Source: Bacteroidales bacterium (GTDB lineage: Bacteria > Bacteroidota > Bacteroidia > Bacteroidales > P3). From it: a DNA stretch of 36,751 bases. The stretch spans positions 1-36,751 of the forward strand of contig JAIRRI010000174.1 in NCBI GenBank assembly GCA_031256055.1. The letters run 5' to 3'. The notes beneath the pieces were generated by a model, which was given only the letters and a program-made list of their open reading frames with translations, was not told the DNA's origin and did not search any database. The position numbers and the translations under genes are program-made. Position 1 is the first letter of the stretch. Each line of letters starts with the position of its first letter. Of this stretch, positions 1 through 7,391 are shown piece by piece.

Positions 1-1324
1 TCAATACAGCATCTTTCGGAATATCATTTCCAACCAAACTGTTCATTTTTTCGCAAGAAAAATCAATGATTTTTGGTTCGATTTTTTCAGGATAAACATC
101 TACAATTTCAGACGAAACAGCTCCGCCTGCAACTTCTTTTATTAGCATTGCTGCACGTTTCAACGCATCAATCGTAATGTTTGGATCAGCGCCACGTTCG
201 TAGCGAAACGAAGCATCGGTTTTTAATCCATGCAGTTTCGACGTTTTACGAATGCTCACGGAATTGAAATATGCACTTTCCAAGAAAATTGCCGTGGTTT
301 GTTCCGTAACTCCTGATTTTGCACCGCCGAAAACGCCTGCAATACACATGCCTTCATCAGCATTGCAAATCATCAACTCAGTGCCGTTGAGTTTTCGATC
401 AACATCATCCAATGTTTTGAAAACAGTGTCTTTCGGAAGTTTTTTAACAATGACTTTTTGTCCCGAAATTTTTGCAACATCAAACGCATGTAAAGGCTGA
501 CCGCATTCCATCATCACAAAATTAGTTGCATCCACAACGTTATTAATCGGTCGCAAACCAACGGCTTTCAAGCGATTTTTCAGCCAGTCAGGCGATTCGC
601 CAACTTTAATATCCGAAATCGTAAGCCCTGAATATCGCGGACAATCTACAACATCTTCAATACTTATTCCGATTGGAAGATTGGTATTATCAACTTTAAA
701 ATTGTCTAAATTCGGATATTTCAAACACTGGTTACCCAACGTTTTCGCGTTAATTACAGCAATCACATCTCTTGCAACGCCAATGTGTGAAGTAGCATCG
801 TTACGATTTGGTGTAAGACCAATTTCGAACACGACATCCGTTTCGATTTTGAAATACTCTGCAGCCGAAATACCTACTTGTGTACTCGGTTCAAGCACCA
901 TAATGCCATCGTGATCACCACCTAAACCCAATTCATTTTGAGCACAAATCATACCTTCGGAAAGATGTCCTCGAATTTTGGATTTCTTGATTTCAAAAGG
1001 TTCTTCATCGCCTTTGTAAATCATCGTTCCAACGGTAGCGACAGGTACTTTTTGTCTTGCTGCAACATTGTTTGCACCACAAACAATATGCAATAATTCC
1101 GGTGCGCCGATATTCACGGTTGTAACTTTCAATTTATCTGCATCAGGATGTTTTTCGCAAGTAATCACCTCGCCGATGACCACGCCTTTCAAGCCTCCAC
1201 GAACGGATTCGACAAGTTCAAAACCTTCAACTTCAAGTCCGCAATCGGTTAACATAACCGACAACTCTTCCGGTGTTTGTGTGATGTTAGCGTAATTTTT
1301 TAGCCAGTTGTAAGATATTTTCAT
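1..1324 (-). CDS. pheT: Phenylalanine--tRNA ligase beta subunit, N-terminal part (cut by window start)
   Basis: PheT pairs with PheS in the cytoplasm to charge tRNA-Phe. The reading frame is open from an ATG at 1324-1322 to the window edge, about 441 codons of a protein usually near 800. The start MKISYNWLKNY is typical. Next comes the EMAP/tRNA-binding OB domain (about residues 40-150, with EKHPDADKLKV and CGANN), then the B3/B4 editing region with LTPNRNDATSHIGVARD and RPINNVVDATNFVM, and the start of the B5 region after LHGLKTDASFRYERGADP. The C-terminal B5 remainder, synthetase-like core and anticodon-binding domain lie outside the window. No promoter box is obvious in the short upstream region, which holds an inverted repeat. 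Identification is from sequence motifs alone but is very firm. Confidence 0.96.
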   Translation of the reverse strand, partial: MKISYNWLKNYANITQTPEELSVMLTDCGLEVEGFELVESVRGGLKGVVIGEVITCEKHPDADKLKVTTVNIGAPELLHIVCGANNVAARQKVPVATVGTMIYKGDEEPFEIKKSKIRGHLSEGMICAQNELGLGGDHDGIMVLEPSTQVGISAAEYFKIETDVVFEIGLTPNRNDATSHIGVARDVIAVINAKTLGNQCLKYPNLDNFKVDNTNLPIGISIEDVVDCPRYSGLTISDIKVGESPDWLKNRLKAVGLRPINNVVDATNFVMMECGQPLHAFDVAKISGQKVIVKKLPKDTVFKTLDDVDRKLNGTELMICNADEGMCIAGVFGGAKSGVTEQTTAIFLESAYFNSVSIRKTSKLHGLKTDASFRYERGADPNITIDALKRAAMLIKEVAGGAVSSEIVDVYPEKIEPKIIDFSCEKMNSLVGNDIPKDAVL

Positions 1325-1353
1325 TTTTGTTTTTTGTTTTTTGATTTTTAGAC

Positions 1354-1406
1354 GGTCGTTTCGACTCCGCTCAACGACCATGGTGTGATGGCTGAGCGGA
1401 GTCGAA
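1354..1406. repeat. REP-like palindromic element between pheT and the OMP gene
   Basis: TTCGACTCCGCTCA at 1360-1373 is answered by its exact reverse complement TGAGCGGAGTCGAA at 1393-1406. A nested pair GGTCGTT (1354-1360) / AACGACC (1373-1379) offers an alternative hairpin. It is clearly more GC-rich than its surroundings and lies between the stop of the small outer-membrane gene and the pheT start, so it could end transcription of the former, although no T-run follows on the minus strand. Similar palindromes are scattered in Bacteroidota intergenic regions (from memory). Confidence 0.7.
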
Positions 1407-1412
1407 GCCACC

Positions 1413-2015
1413 CTAATATCGTATAGTTAATCCAACATTCAGAAACGAAAGCCCATAACCCAGTTCCGCGAAAATGGACGCTTGAGGTTTAAAATAATAC
1501 CGTCCGCCTATAAAGAAATTGTAACCGAGTTTAAAACCGCTATTGTCGCCAATTCCGATAACCTCGGGTGAAATTCTGTGCGACAAAAAGTTGAACCCAA
1601 TACCTATACCACCATATAAATCAATATTTTCAGGAAAATCATCCTCATAAAAAATCTCGTGAAAATACAATGCTATTCGAGGAACAAAATAAATTTCTGT
1701 CCAGGATTGCTTATAATTTACTATAGGTTGTCCATCATGATTTGCCAAAACTCCAACACCTCTGTGGTTACCATAGTGAAATCCAAATTGTGCACCAACA
1801 CTGAGAAAACCGAAATTTTTGAAAGGAAGAACACTCCGTTCAATTAAAGCATTCGGAGAAGGAAAATGTGTGGATTTACTACCTTTTACCACATTATTGC
1901 TTGTCCACCCAAAACCAACTCCAAAAGAAGCCCTGTTTTCACCAATTTTAAAAGCTTGCGCATGAATTGTGCTAAACAAGCCCAAAAAACAGATTGTGAA
2001 AATAATTTTTTTCAT
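1413..2015 (-). CDS. Small outer-membrane beta-barrel protein
   Basis: A 200-residue exported protein. The start chosen is ATG 2015-2013, because the frame then opens with a signal peptide (MKKIIFTICFLGLFSTIHAQ), while the upstream extension crosses a promoter. The mature part has alternating hydrophobic/aromatic strands rich in Gly, Tyr and Phe (FGVGFGW, LSVGAQFGFHYG, IDLYGGIGIGFNF, FFIGGRYYF, IFAELGYGLSF) and ends in an aromatic residue (TIRY), the usual outer-membrane insertion signal. This fits an eight-strand OmpA/OmpW-like or porin-family barrel. No catalytic motif is visible and the substrate is unknown. It is transcribed from a TATCTTTG box at 2032-2039, back to back with metK. Confidence 0.8.
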   Translation of the reverse strand: MKKIIFTICFLGLFSTIHAQAFKIGENRASFGVGFGWTSNNVVKGSKSTHFPSPNALIERSVLPFKNFGFLSVGAQFGFHYGNHRGVGVLANHDGQPIVNYKQSWTEIYFVPRIALYFHEIFYEDDFPENIDLYGGIGIGFNFLSHRISPEVIGIGDNSGFKLGYNFFIGGRYYFKPQASIFAELGYGLSFLNVGLTIRY

Positions 2016-2031
2016 ACAAATATTTTTCTTG

Positions 2032-2039
2032 CAAAGATA
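2032..2039 (-). promoter_or_regulatory. -7 box (TATCTTTG) for the OMP gene
   Basis: CAAAGATA on the plus strand is TATCTTTG on the minus strand, 16 nt upstream of the ATG at 2015. It matches the Bacteroidota -7 consensus TAnnTTTG and is divergent from the metK promoter. Confidence 0.7.
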
Positions 2040-2047
2040 CGAAAAAA

Positions 2048-2079
2048 TTTGCTTATATGAAAAATTATTCGTATCTTTG
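2048..2079 (+). promoter_or_regulatory. metK promoter (TTTG -33, TATCTTTG -7)
   Basis: TTTG at 2048-2051 and TATCTTTG at 2072-2079 are separated by 20 nt, the canonical Bacteroidota spacing. Transcription should begin near 2086, immediately in front of the SAM-II aptamer, giving a leader of about 137 nt before the metK ATG. Confidence 0.8.
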
Positions 2080-2085
2080 TAAAAG

Positions 2086-2136
2086 ATTTGTGGATGGATT
2101 TGACTGCTTGCAACCACGTAAAAAAACGCTAAAACG
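2086..2136 (+). promoter_or_regulatory. SAM-II riboswitch aptamer in the metK leader
   Basis: GTGG (2090-2093) pairs with CCAC (2114-2117) as P1. The loop contains GGATTTGA (2096-2103) and GCTTGCAA (2106-2113). The A-rich single strand after P1 ends in CGCTAAAA (2127-2134). This order (GTGG, GATTTG, GCTTGCA, CCACG, poly-A, GCTAAA) is the SAM-II signature known from Alphaproteobacteria and Bacteroidota, where it controls methionine and SAM genes. A gene for SAM synthesis directly downstream fits feedback repression by SAM. The identification is from the remembered consensus and was not searched. Confidence 0.85.
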
Positions 2137-2171
2137 AAAACAGATATGCCAATATTGGTTGTATGCAAGCG

Positions 2172-2201
2172 AACTTTCCACGAATTTGGAGAGTTTTTTT
2201 T
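2172..2201 (+). terminator. Intrinsic terminator of the SAM-II riboswitch
   Basis: AACTTTCC (2172-2179) pairs with GGAGAGTT (2188-2195) over 8 bp with one U-G wobble, and a T-run to 2201 follows, all before the metK start. This suggests premature termination as the output. TGCAAGC at 2164-2170 is complementary to GCTTGCA (2106-2112) of the aptamer, and TGGT (2156-2159) to ACCA (2113-2116), so the ligand-free RNA can form an alternative hairpin that would disrupt the aptamer. Confidence 0.7.
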
Positions 2202-2222
2202 GTGAAATTTAAAATCAAAATT

Positions 2223-3521
2223 ATGGCTTACTTATTCACTTCAGAATCTGTGTCCGAAGGACATCCCGACAAAGTAGCGGATCAAATTTCCGACGCTTTA
2301 TTAGACCAATTTTTACGCTATGATCCGGAATCGAAAGTGGCGTGCGAAACGCTTGTAACTACAGGTTTGACCGTGTGTGCAGGCGAAGTAAAAACAAACT
2401 GTTATGTAGATGTACAACATATTGCTCGCGAAACGATCCGAAAAATCGGTTACACCAAAGCCGAATATCGCTTTGACGCGGATTCTTGCGGTGTGATTTC
2501 CGCTATTCATGGGCAATCGCAAGACATCAATCAAGGCGTTGAACGCAAGAAAGCCGAAGATCAAGGCGCGGGCGATCAAGGTATGATGTTTGGTTATGCG
2601 TGCAACGACATGGATAATCACATGCCGATGCCGGTTGAATTATCACACATTTTTTTGCAGGAATTGGCTGCCATTCGTAGAGAAGGCAAACAAATGAAGT
2701 ATTTGCGTCCCGATTCCAAATCGCAAGTTACGATTAAATACGAGGATAACGGCAAGCCGATTGCTATTGATGCTATTGTAATTTCCACGCAGCACGACGA
2801 TTTTGCAGAAGAGAAAAAAATGCTCGACACTATTAAAAAAGATGTTGAAACAATTTTAATTCCACGAGTGATAAAAACCTTACCAAAACGCGTACAAGCG
2901 TTGTTTAATGCGAAATACAAACTGTTTGTAAATCCGACAGGAAAATTTGTAATCGGCGGTCCTCACGGCGATACAGGTTTGACAGGTCGTAAAATTATCG
3001 TCGATACTTACGGTGGAAAAGGTGCTCACGGTGGTGGTGCGTTTTCGGGAAAAGACCCTTCGAAAGTAGACCGTTCGGCGGCTTACGCCATGCGACACAT
3101 TGCGAAAAATCTTGTAGCAGCAGGCATTTGCGACGAAGTTTTAGTTCAAGTGGCGTATGCAATCGGCGTGGCTCAACCTGTTGGATTGTATGTAAACACT
3201 TACGGAACGTGCAAAGCCAAGAAAAACGGAAAAATCATGCACGATGGCGAAATTGCAACTATCGTTTCCAAATTAATAGATTTACGTCCTTACGCAATTG
3301 TAAATCGTTTCGGTTTGAAAAACCCGATTTACTTGCCAACCGCGTCTTACGGACATTTCGGAAGAGACACCTACAAAAAAGACGTTGAAGTTTTTTATTC
3401 CAACAACGAAACCAAAACCAAAAAAATCGGTAAAGAAACTAAATATTTCAAAACTGTTGAATTTTTTGCTTGGGAGAAATTGGATTTGGTGAAGGATTTT
3501 AAGAAAGCGTTTGGTATGTAA
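2223..3521 (+). CDS. metK: S-adenosylmethionine synthase (methionine adenosyltransferase)
   Basis: A cytoplasmic enzyme making SAM from methionine and ATP, with release of phosphate and pyrophosphate. The start chosen is ATG 2223 ([25 protein letters not shown]), 20 codons inside the longest frame, because the upstream part is the riboswitch leader. The 432-residue product carries the ATP/methionine-binding start motif, the signature [12 protein letters not shown], the P-loop-like [21 protein letters not shown], the [19 protein letters not shown] motif and GVAQPVG. The C-terminal region (about residues 330-430) is somewhat longer than in E. coli MetK, as is usual in Bacteroidota. SAM-II riboswitch control is inferred from the leader. 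Confidence 0.97.
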   Translation: MAYLFTSESVSEGHPDKVADQISDALLDQFLRYDPESKVACETLVTTGLTVCAGEVKTNCYVDVQHIARETIRKIGYTKAEYRFDADSCGVISAIHGQSQDINQGVERKKAEDQGAGDQGMMFGYACNDMDNHMPMPVELSHIFLQELAAIRREGKQMKYLRPDSKSQVTIKYEDNGKPIAIDAIVISTQHDDFAEEKKMLDTIKKDVETILIPRVIKTLPKRVQALFNAKYKLFVNPTGKFVIGGPHGDTGLTGRKIIVDTYGGKGAHGGGAFSGKDPSKVDRSAAYAMRHIAKNLVAAGICDEVLVQVAYAIGVAQPVGLYVNTYGTCKAKKNGKIMHDGEIATIVSKLIDLRPYAIVNRFGLKNPIYLPTASYGHFGRDTYKKDVEVFYSNNETKTKKIGKETKYFKTVEFFAWEKLDLVKDFKKAFGM

Positions 3522-3526
3522 TTATG

Positions 3527-3555
3527 GTAGGGGCGGGTTTCAAACCCGCCCCTAC
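3527..3555. repeat. GC-rich perfect palindrome, probably a shared terminator or short mobile repeat
   Basis: GTAGGGGCGGGTTT (3527-3540) is followed one base later by its exact reverse complement AAACCCGCCCCTAC (3542-3555). It sits in the 35-nt gap between the convergent metK and AMP nucleosidase genes, where it could stop transcription in both directions, though the T-runs are poor. Its high GC content is unlike its surroundings and suggests a dispersed palindromic repeat. Confidence 0.75.
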
Positions 3556-3556
3556 G

Positions 3557-4330
3557 TTAAAATTCAAATCGCAGGTGTTTCACCGTAAGCCCATTATACA
3601 TCAATTGTTTCAGCGAATCAATCCCGATGTCTAAATGGAATTGTGCGAAATTTTCGCTGACCATGTGATCGCTTGATGAAGTTTTCACACCTTCGGGTGT
3701 CATTGGATTATCTGACACAAGAAGTAGCGCGCCCGTCGGGATTTGATTTGAAAATCCGACAATGAAAATTGTTGCGGTTTCCATATCAATTCCGATGCAT
3801 TTGAGCGAATGTATGTAGTCTTTAAATCGCTCGTCATGCTCCCAAACACGGCGGTTTGTGGTGTAAATTGTGCCAGTCCAATAATCTTTGTTGTAGTCGC
3901 GAATGGTTGTAGATACGGCTTTTTGCAAACTAAACGCAGGTAATGCGGGAACTTCTTTCGGGAAATAATCCCTTGATGTTCCTTCACCACGAATGGCTGC
4001 AATCGGAAGAATAAAATCGCCGAGCAACGTTTTTTTCAATCCGCCGCATTTGCCCAAAAACAAAACCGCTTTCGGATGAATGGCACTCAGCAAATCCATG
4101 ATTGTCGCTGCATTCGGACTACCCATACCAAAATTAATAATGGTGATATTTTCGTGTGTTGCGCACTGCATGGCTTTGCCAACTCCGAAAATTTCCACAT
4201 TGAATTTTTCGGAAAATCGATACACATATTCGTGGAAATTAACCAAGAGAATGTATTCCCCAAACTGTTCCAATGACGCTCCTGTGTAGCGAGGTAGCCA
4301 ATTTTCTACAATTTCTTCTTTTGTTTTCAT
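3557..4330 (-). CDS. amn: AMP nucleosidase (PNP/UDP phosphorylase family)
   Basis: Probably hydrolyses AMP to adenine and ribose 5-phosphate in purine salvage. The 257-residue protein is the short form that Bacteroidota use: it has the nucleoside phosphorylase fold but not the long N-terminal domain of E. coli Amn. Visible motifs are INFGMGSPNAATIMD (phosphate/ribose site), FLGKCGGLKKTLLGDFILP, AIRGEGTSRDYFP, IGIDMETATIF (base and ribose contacts) and LLLVSDNPMTPEGVK. Its ATG overlaps the stop of the upstream nitroreductase gene by 4 nt (ATGA), so the two are translationally coupled. A different nucleoside phosphorylase specificity cannot be excluded from sequence alone. Confidence 0.88.
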   Translation of the reverse strand: MKTKEEIVENWLPRYTGASLEQFGEYILLVNFHEYVYRFSEKFNVEIFGVGKAMQCATHENITIINFGMGSPNAATIMDLLSAIHPKAVLFLGKCGGLKKTLLGDFILPIAAIRGEGTSRDYFPKEVPALPAFSLQKAVSTTIRDYNKDYWTGTIYTTNRRVWEHDERFKDYIHSLKCIGIDMETATIFIVGFSNQIPTGALLLVSDNPMTPEGVKTSSSDHMVSENFAQFHLDIGIDSLKQLMYNGLTVKHLRFEF

Positions 4331-5181
4331 AGACGTGTTATTTTTAGTTCTTTTCTGTCAATGTAATTTGGATATTCAAACTGTGGCATTCCAAGCGCCA
4401 TTCCTGCGTGGATTGTTCCGTTGATGCCCAATAGTTTTTCCAATTTTTGTTTTTTCTGTTTAATGGCACGAACCACAAAACCTGTGTAGAACTGCGATAC
4501 ACCAAGACTTTCCGCCATTAGCGATGCATTTTGATAAGCGAGTTGACTGTCTTCGCTACCGAAATTTGAAGGTTTCGATGTATGAATTAACAAAACAGCA
4601 GTTGCACCTCGCAAAATACCTACGTCTTTGCCTTGTTCGCGATAACTACGCTCGAAATTTCGGAATATGACAACATATTTGTAAAGTTTCGGAAAACATC
4701 GTTTGAAAATCGGTTTGAACAAAGCAAAGTCCGCAATTTTGACAATCGGCATATACGTATTTAACGTAAAATCTACGATAGTTTTGAGTTTCTCGGGATC
4801 GGTAATCAACGTGAATTCGACTAATTGCAAATTCATCGCCGTTGGCGCACGATGTGCTGCTTCGAGAATTTGAGATAAAAATTCTTCGGGAATTGGTTTG
4901 GACGAAAATGTCCGATTTGAGCGTCGTTTGCGGATCAACAACAAGGTTTGTTCAGGTGTTGGAAGTTTTGCAACATCAATTTTATGAACTTTTTCTTTTG
5001 GAAAATCACCGTGAACAACAGCATTAAAGCCACAAGTAGCCACACAATGCCCGCATTTTATACAACGATGTTCGTGTGCAATTTGAACGGACTTCTCTGA
5101 GGAAATTGTAAAAATGCTTGAAGGACAAACTTTTACACAATGGTAGCAACGCGTGCAATTAGAAGAATTAATGTTTATCAT
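4327..5181 (-). CDS. Nitroreductase family protein with N-terminal 2[4Fe-4S] ferredoxin domain
   Basis: The 284-residue protein begins with two ferredoxin-type cluster motifs: C9-x2-C12-x2-C15-x3-C19P and C40-x2-C43-x2-C46-x3-C50. From about residue 78 it continues as an FMN-dependent nitroreductase domain (LLIRKRRSNRTFSSKPIPEE, then HRAPTAMNLQ, the usual FMN-binding start). The C-terminal half carries the family pattern of paired helices and a GMALGMPQFEYP segment. It probably passes electrons from ferredoxin or another donor through FMN to an unidentified substrate in the cytoplasm. It is the first gene of a coupled pair with the AMP nucleosidase gene; nothing in the sequence explains that link. 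Confidence 0.9.
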   Translation of the reverse strand: MININSSNCTRCYHCVKVCPSSIFTISSEKSVQIAHEHRCIKCGHCVATCGFNAVVHGDFPKEKVHKIDVAKLPTPEQTLLLIRKRRSNRTFSSKPIPEEFLSQILEAAHRAPTAMNLQLVEFTLITDPEKLKTIVDFTLNTYMPIVKIADFALFKPIFKRCFPKLYKYVVIFRNFERSYREQGKDVGILRGATAVLLIHTSKPSNFGSEDSQLAYQNASLMAESLGVSQFYTGFVVRAIKQKKQKLEKLLGINGTIHAGMALGMPQFEYPNYIDRKELKITRL

Positions 5182-5196
5182 AACGTTTTCTGAACT

Positions 5197-5361
5197 TTAC
5201 AAAGCGGATTTTCCACAGTTATGGCATTTGTTTTTTTTGATTTCTTCTGCGAAATTTTTGTCATTGAAGTAAAGCCCTTTCTCTGTGTGCCCACAGTGCT
5301 CACATTCATAAATACACTTTGACTGCATAGCGTTACAGTCCTCGATGTTTGTTGCTTTCAT
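5197..5361 (-). CDS. Small zinc-ribbon protein (54 aa)
   Basis: A short gene from ATG 5361-5359 to TAA 5199-5197. The product has CEHCGHTEKG near residues 20-29 and CHNCGKSAL at the C-terminus, two CxxC knuckles about 24 residues apart, as in a zinc ribbon or rubredoxin-like fold. It has its own upstream promoter box (TACCTTTG, 5430-5437 minus) and ends 15 nt before the nitroreductase start, so all three genes may be cotranscribed. The regular cysteine spacing, the promoter and the absence of a competing frame support it as real. Role unknown: metal binding or a regulatory adaptor are possible. Confidence 0.75.
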   Translation of the reverse strand: MKATNIEDCNAMQSKCIYECEHCGHTEKGLYFNDKNFAEEIKKNKCHNCGKSAL

Positions 5362-5429
5362 AATTGTTTTTTTGTTTTTGTATAAGGTATGTTTTTATTT
5401 TGTTTTTTCGAGTTTATTCATATTTTTTG

Positions 5430-5437
5430 CAAAGGTA
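5430..5437 (-). promoter_or_regulatory. -7 box (TACCTTTG) for the zinc-ribbon/nitroreductase/amn transcript
   Basis: CAAAGGTA on the plus strand is TACCTTTG on the minus strand and matches TAnnTTTG. It lies about 68 nt upstream of the zinc-ribbon ATG. Confidence 0.6.
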
Positions 5438-5594
5438 CGAAATAATTATGAATTATGGGTTATGAATGATGAGTTATTTACTCGGCTTCGCCCTCCCCCC
5501 GCGACTTCGTCAAGCGGGCGGCACGTTATACGTTAGCAAACAGACAGTGTCGCAAATAAAAGCAAAAAAAAACTGTCCGAAAATATCGTTTTTC

Positions 5595-5813
5595 TCAACG
5601 GATTATTATTGTACGCATCCGAAGTATCGAATCCAATTCTTTCCAAGAGTTAAATTCATCTAAATCAACAACAAACGGCTCTGTGCCATTATCTACATAA
5701 AACATTTGTCTTTCCTCTTCATTTGGAAACCATACGTTTGGTATCGGCATGTCGTTTGACTGGTAGAAATCTTCAACATAAGCCTCAATTTTTGATTTTT
5801 GAAATTTTTCCAT
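5595..5813 (-). CDS. Hypothetical protein (72 aa)
   Basis: A small acidic, soluble protein with no signal peptide and no membrane segment. It starts at ATG 5813-5811, 33 nt downstream of the stop of the secreted 317-residue protein and on the same strand, so it is probably the second gene of that transcript. The central part, PNVWFPNEEERQMFYVDNG, then PFVVDLDEFNSWKELDS, looks like a compact alpha/beta domain. I do not recognise the family. The hydrophobic/charged pattern and operon placement favour a real gene, but the short length leaves doubt. Confidence 0.55.
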   Translation of the reverse strand: MEKFQKSKIEAYVEDFYQSNDMPIPNVWFPNEEERQMFYVDNGTEPFVVDLDEFNSWKELDSILRMRTIIIR

Positions 5814-5846
5814 AATTGTTCCTTTCTAATTTTAGTTTATAATTTA

Positions 5847-6800
5847 TTAAAGTCTGTTTATTTTCTCTAATTTGTCGCTTTTGAAATGTAACCACGTATT
5901 TCCTACTTCCCAAACTTCCGCTGTTGCTGTTTTTTCAATAACTTTATACTTTCTGTTGTGATAGTTTAGTATTTCTCTACATATAACTTTACTCATACCT
6001 ATCTCATATTTGCCTGCTATAATTTTATCTGCGTGAGTTGCACCGAATTTGGCTACAAGTTGTTGCCTTCTTTGAGCTTGTTGTTGGGTTGATTGCTGAG
6101 ATGTTTTTGCTTCTCCTTGTTTCATTGCTCTGTACTGCGTTTCTGTCATCCAATGAGTATCGTTAGAGTTAGAAGGCCGAAAATTCTGCCACAATTTGTG
6201 ATTAAAAAATTTATCTTCTTCCGGAACCCGGATTTTTATTTGAGTTCCATCTTTTCTAACAAGCAATAAAGAAATAGTACGTCCATCCATTACAACATCT
6301 GTACATTTCCAATCTTGTTCGTTATTTCGAGTTACGGAATAGATATTTTGTCCAATAAACATTTGTTGCAATTTTATGAAACCGCCAACAAAAATATATT
6401 GATTGTTTCTAGACCTGAAATTTACGTCAGTATTATCGAAAAAATTCCAAGACGCTCTATCACCACTTTGCATTTCTTGCAAATCAAAATACCATTGACG
6501 ATAGGTCATTGAACCATATGTGACATGTGTACTAGTATCGATAATTTCGAAATATTTTTCGTCATATTTACGATATATTTGCTGACCAATATATTTTCCG
6601 AAAGCTGAAAGTGGCACTCCTTTCAAGCCACACATTTCCTCTACACTTATATAACAATACGAACTGTCGTAAGGAGCAAAGAGGCAATCCTTGTGTTTCC
6701 ACCACCGAGGTAATTCGGGTTCTTTTTCGGCTACTTTAATCTGCGCAAAAACACTAAGCGATAGAGTGATTGCAAAAAATGATGTGATAATTTTTTTCAT
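5847..6800 (-). CDS. Exported protein of unknown function (317 aa)
   Basis: The first 20 residues (MKKIITSFFAITLSLSVFAQ) are a signal peptide ending in the Bacteroidota-typical FAQ, so the protein is exported. No lipobox or membrane helix is seen. The middle contains a Gln-rich stretch (around residue 240, QQSTQQQAQRRQQ). The C-terminal 70 residues (GATHADKIIAGKYEIGMSKVICREI ... TWLHFKSDKLEKI) resemble the small SmpA/BamE-like repeats common in Bacteroidota envelope proteins: G-M-S followed by a helix, then a short strand pair ending in F-K-x-D-K-L. The gene lies directly downstream of a structured RNA with an intrinsic terminator, and no clear TAnnTTTG box of its own is visible, so its expression may depend on read-through. 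Function not recognised. Confidence 0.75.
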   Translation of the reverse strand: MKKIITSFFAITLSLSVFAQIKVAEKEPELPRWWKHKDCLFAPYDSSYCYISVEEMCGLKGVPLSAFGKYIGQQIYRKYDEKYFEIIDTSTHVTYGSMTYRQWYFDLQEMQSGDRASWNFFDNTDVNFRSRNNQYIFVGGFIKLQQMFIGQNIYSVTRNNEQDWKCTDVVMDGRTISLLLVRKDGTQIKIRVPEEDKFFNHKLWQNFRPSNSNDTHWMTETQYRAMKQGEAKTSQQSTQQQAQRRQQLVAKFGATHADKIIAGKYEIGMSKVICREILNYHNRKYKVIEKTATAEVWEVGNTWLHFKSDKLEKINRL

Positions 6801-6856
6801 AATAATTTTGTTTTTTTGATTTGTATTTAGTTAATTGTATTTTCAAATTTTGGAAT

Positions 6857-6882
6857 AAAAAAAACGGACTTAACAAATCCGT
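6857..6882 (-). terminator. Intrinsic terminator at the end of structured RNA copy 2
   Basis: On the minus strand ACGGATTT (6882-6875) pairs with AAGTCCGT (6871-6864) over 8 bp with one U-G wobble around a GTT loop, followed by a run of seven U residues. It ends the structured RNA before the 317-residue secreted protein gene. Two of its stem bases (6881-6882) are also part of the closing helix of the RNA, so the two helices compete slightly. Confidence 0.8.
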
Positions 6883-6997
6883 ATCAAAGGTTTTCGACGA
6901 CCGTGTACCAAATAAGAAAGCCCGCTTTTTGCGAGCGTCACCTATTCTTGGTACTTTGAAACGTCGAAATTTTTGATACAAGAATTAGCAATCGCTA
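6857..6997 (-). ncRNA. Structured RNA, copy 2 (same class as the RNA at 35.75-35.98 kb)
   Basis: Read on the minus strand: a 5' hairpin TAGC-GATT-GCTA (6997-6986); closing helix GTATCAAA (6979-6972) with TTTGATAC (6888-6881); second helix TTTCGACG (6969-6962) with CGTCGAAA (6899-6892); a bubble with TTTCAAA on the 5' side and ACGG on the 3' side; an apical arm GTACCAA (6954-6948) with TTGGTAC (6911-6905), bearing CCAAGAATA and CTTATTTGG; and an apical hairpin GCTCGC/GCGGGC with an AAAAA loop. It ends in an intrinsic terminator. No coding frame fits the interval and no promoter box is clear within 60 nt upstream, so it may be processed from, or read through from, the toxin-antitoxin transcript. 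See copy 1 for the shared core. Confidence 0.75.
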
Positions 6998-7060
6998 TAT
7001 GTTTTTTGCTTTTTTTATTTCATGCTTTTCAGTTCTGATTTATATTTTTTTTGAATGTTT

Positions 7061-7390
7061 CTACAGATGTTGAGCAACGGTATGATTGTTGGCGATGTAT
7101 CGCACTAAATAAATCGCTTTGCCATTGTCGTTGTATTTTGTGAAAAAAGCATACCATGCCGTTTGTTTGTTTTTTCGGAACGTGGCATAATACATACCTT
7201 TTCCGTATTTATCGAAGTGTTCGGGTGCGGGTCGCTTAAATTTTGTTGGCAGGTTCATTTTTATGTCAAGAATTAAATCCTTAACATATTCTTTCGACGA
7301 TTCGGGAAACGAAAAATAACCCTTTTCATAAAGAATTTGTTCGAGATTATCGTAATACTCTTGAACTTTTGGTAAAAATATAACTTTCAT
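7061..7390 (-). CDS. Putative RelE/ParE-like toxin or host-inhibition protein (109 aa)
   Basis: The start chosen is ATG 7390-7388 (MKVIFLPKVQEYYDNLEQIL), 1 nt after the stop of the upstream 77-residue gene; the longer frame only overlaps that gene. The opening strand-helix (hFLPKVQEYYDNL), the central KFKRPAPEHFDKYGKGMYYATFRKNKQTAWYAFFTKY and the final YLVRYIANNHTVAQHL fit the compact RelE/ParE-type fold, in which basic and aromatic residues late in the chain cut ribosome-bound mRNA or poison gyrase. This is an inference from shape and gene context, not a clear family match. The small acidic gene in front would be its antitoxin. Confidence 0.65.
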   Translation of the reverse strand: MKVIFLPKVQEYYDNLEQILYEKGYFSFPESSKEYVKDLILDIKMNLPTKFKRPAPEHFDKYGKGMYYATFRKNKQTAWYAFFTKYNDNGKAIYLVRYIANNHTVAQHL

Positions 7391-7391
7391 T

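Noticed and set aside
2012..2168. Longer N-terminus of the small outer-membrane protein (start near 2168).
   Set aside because: The extension runs across both promoters and the SAM-II aptamer on the other strand, and a signal peptide begins at the internal ATG 2015.
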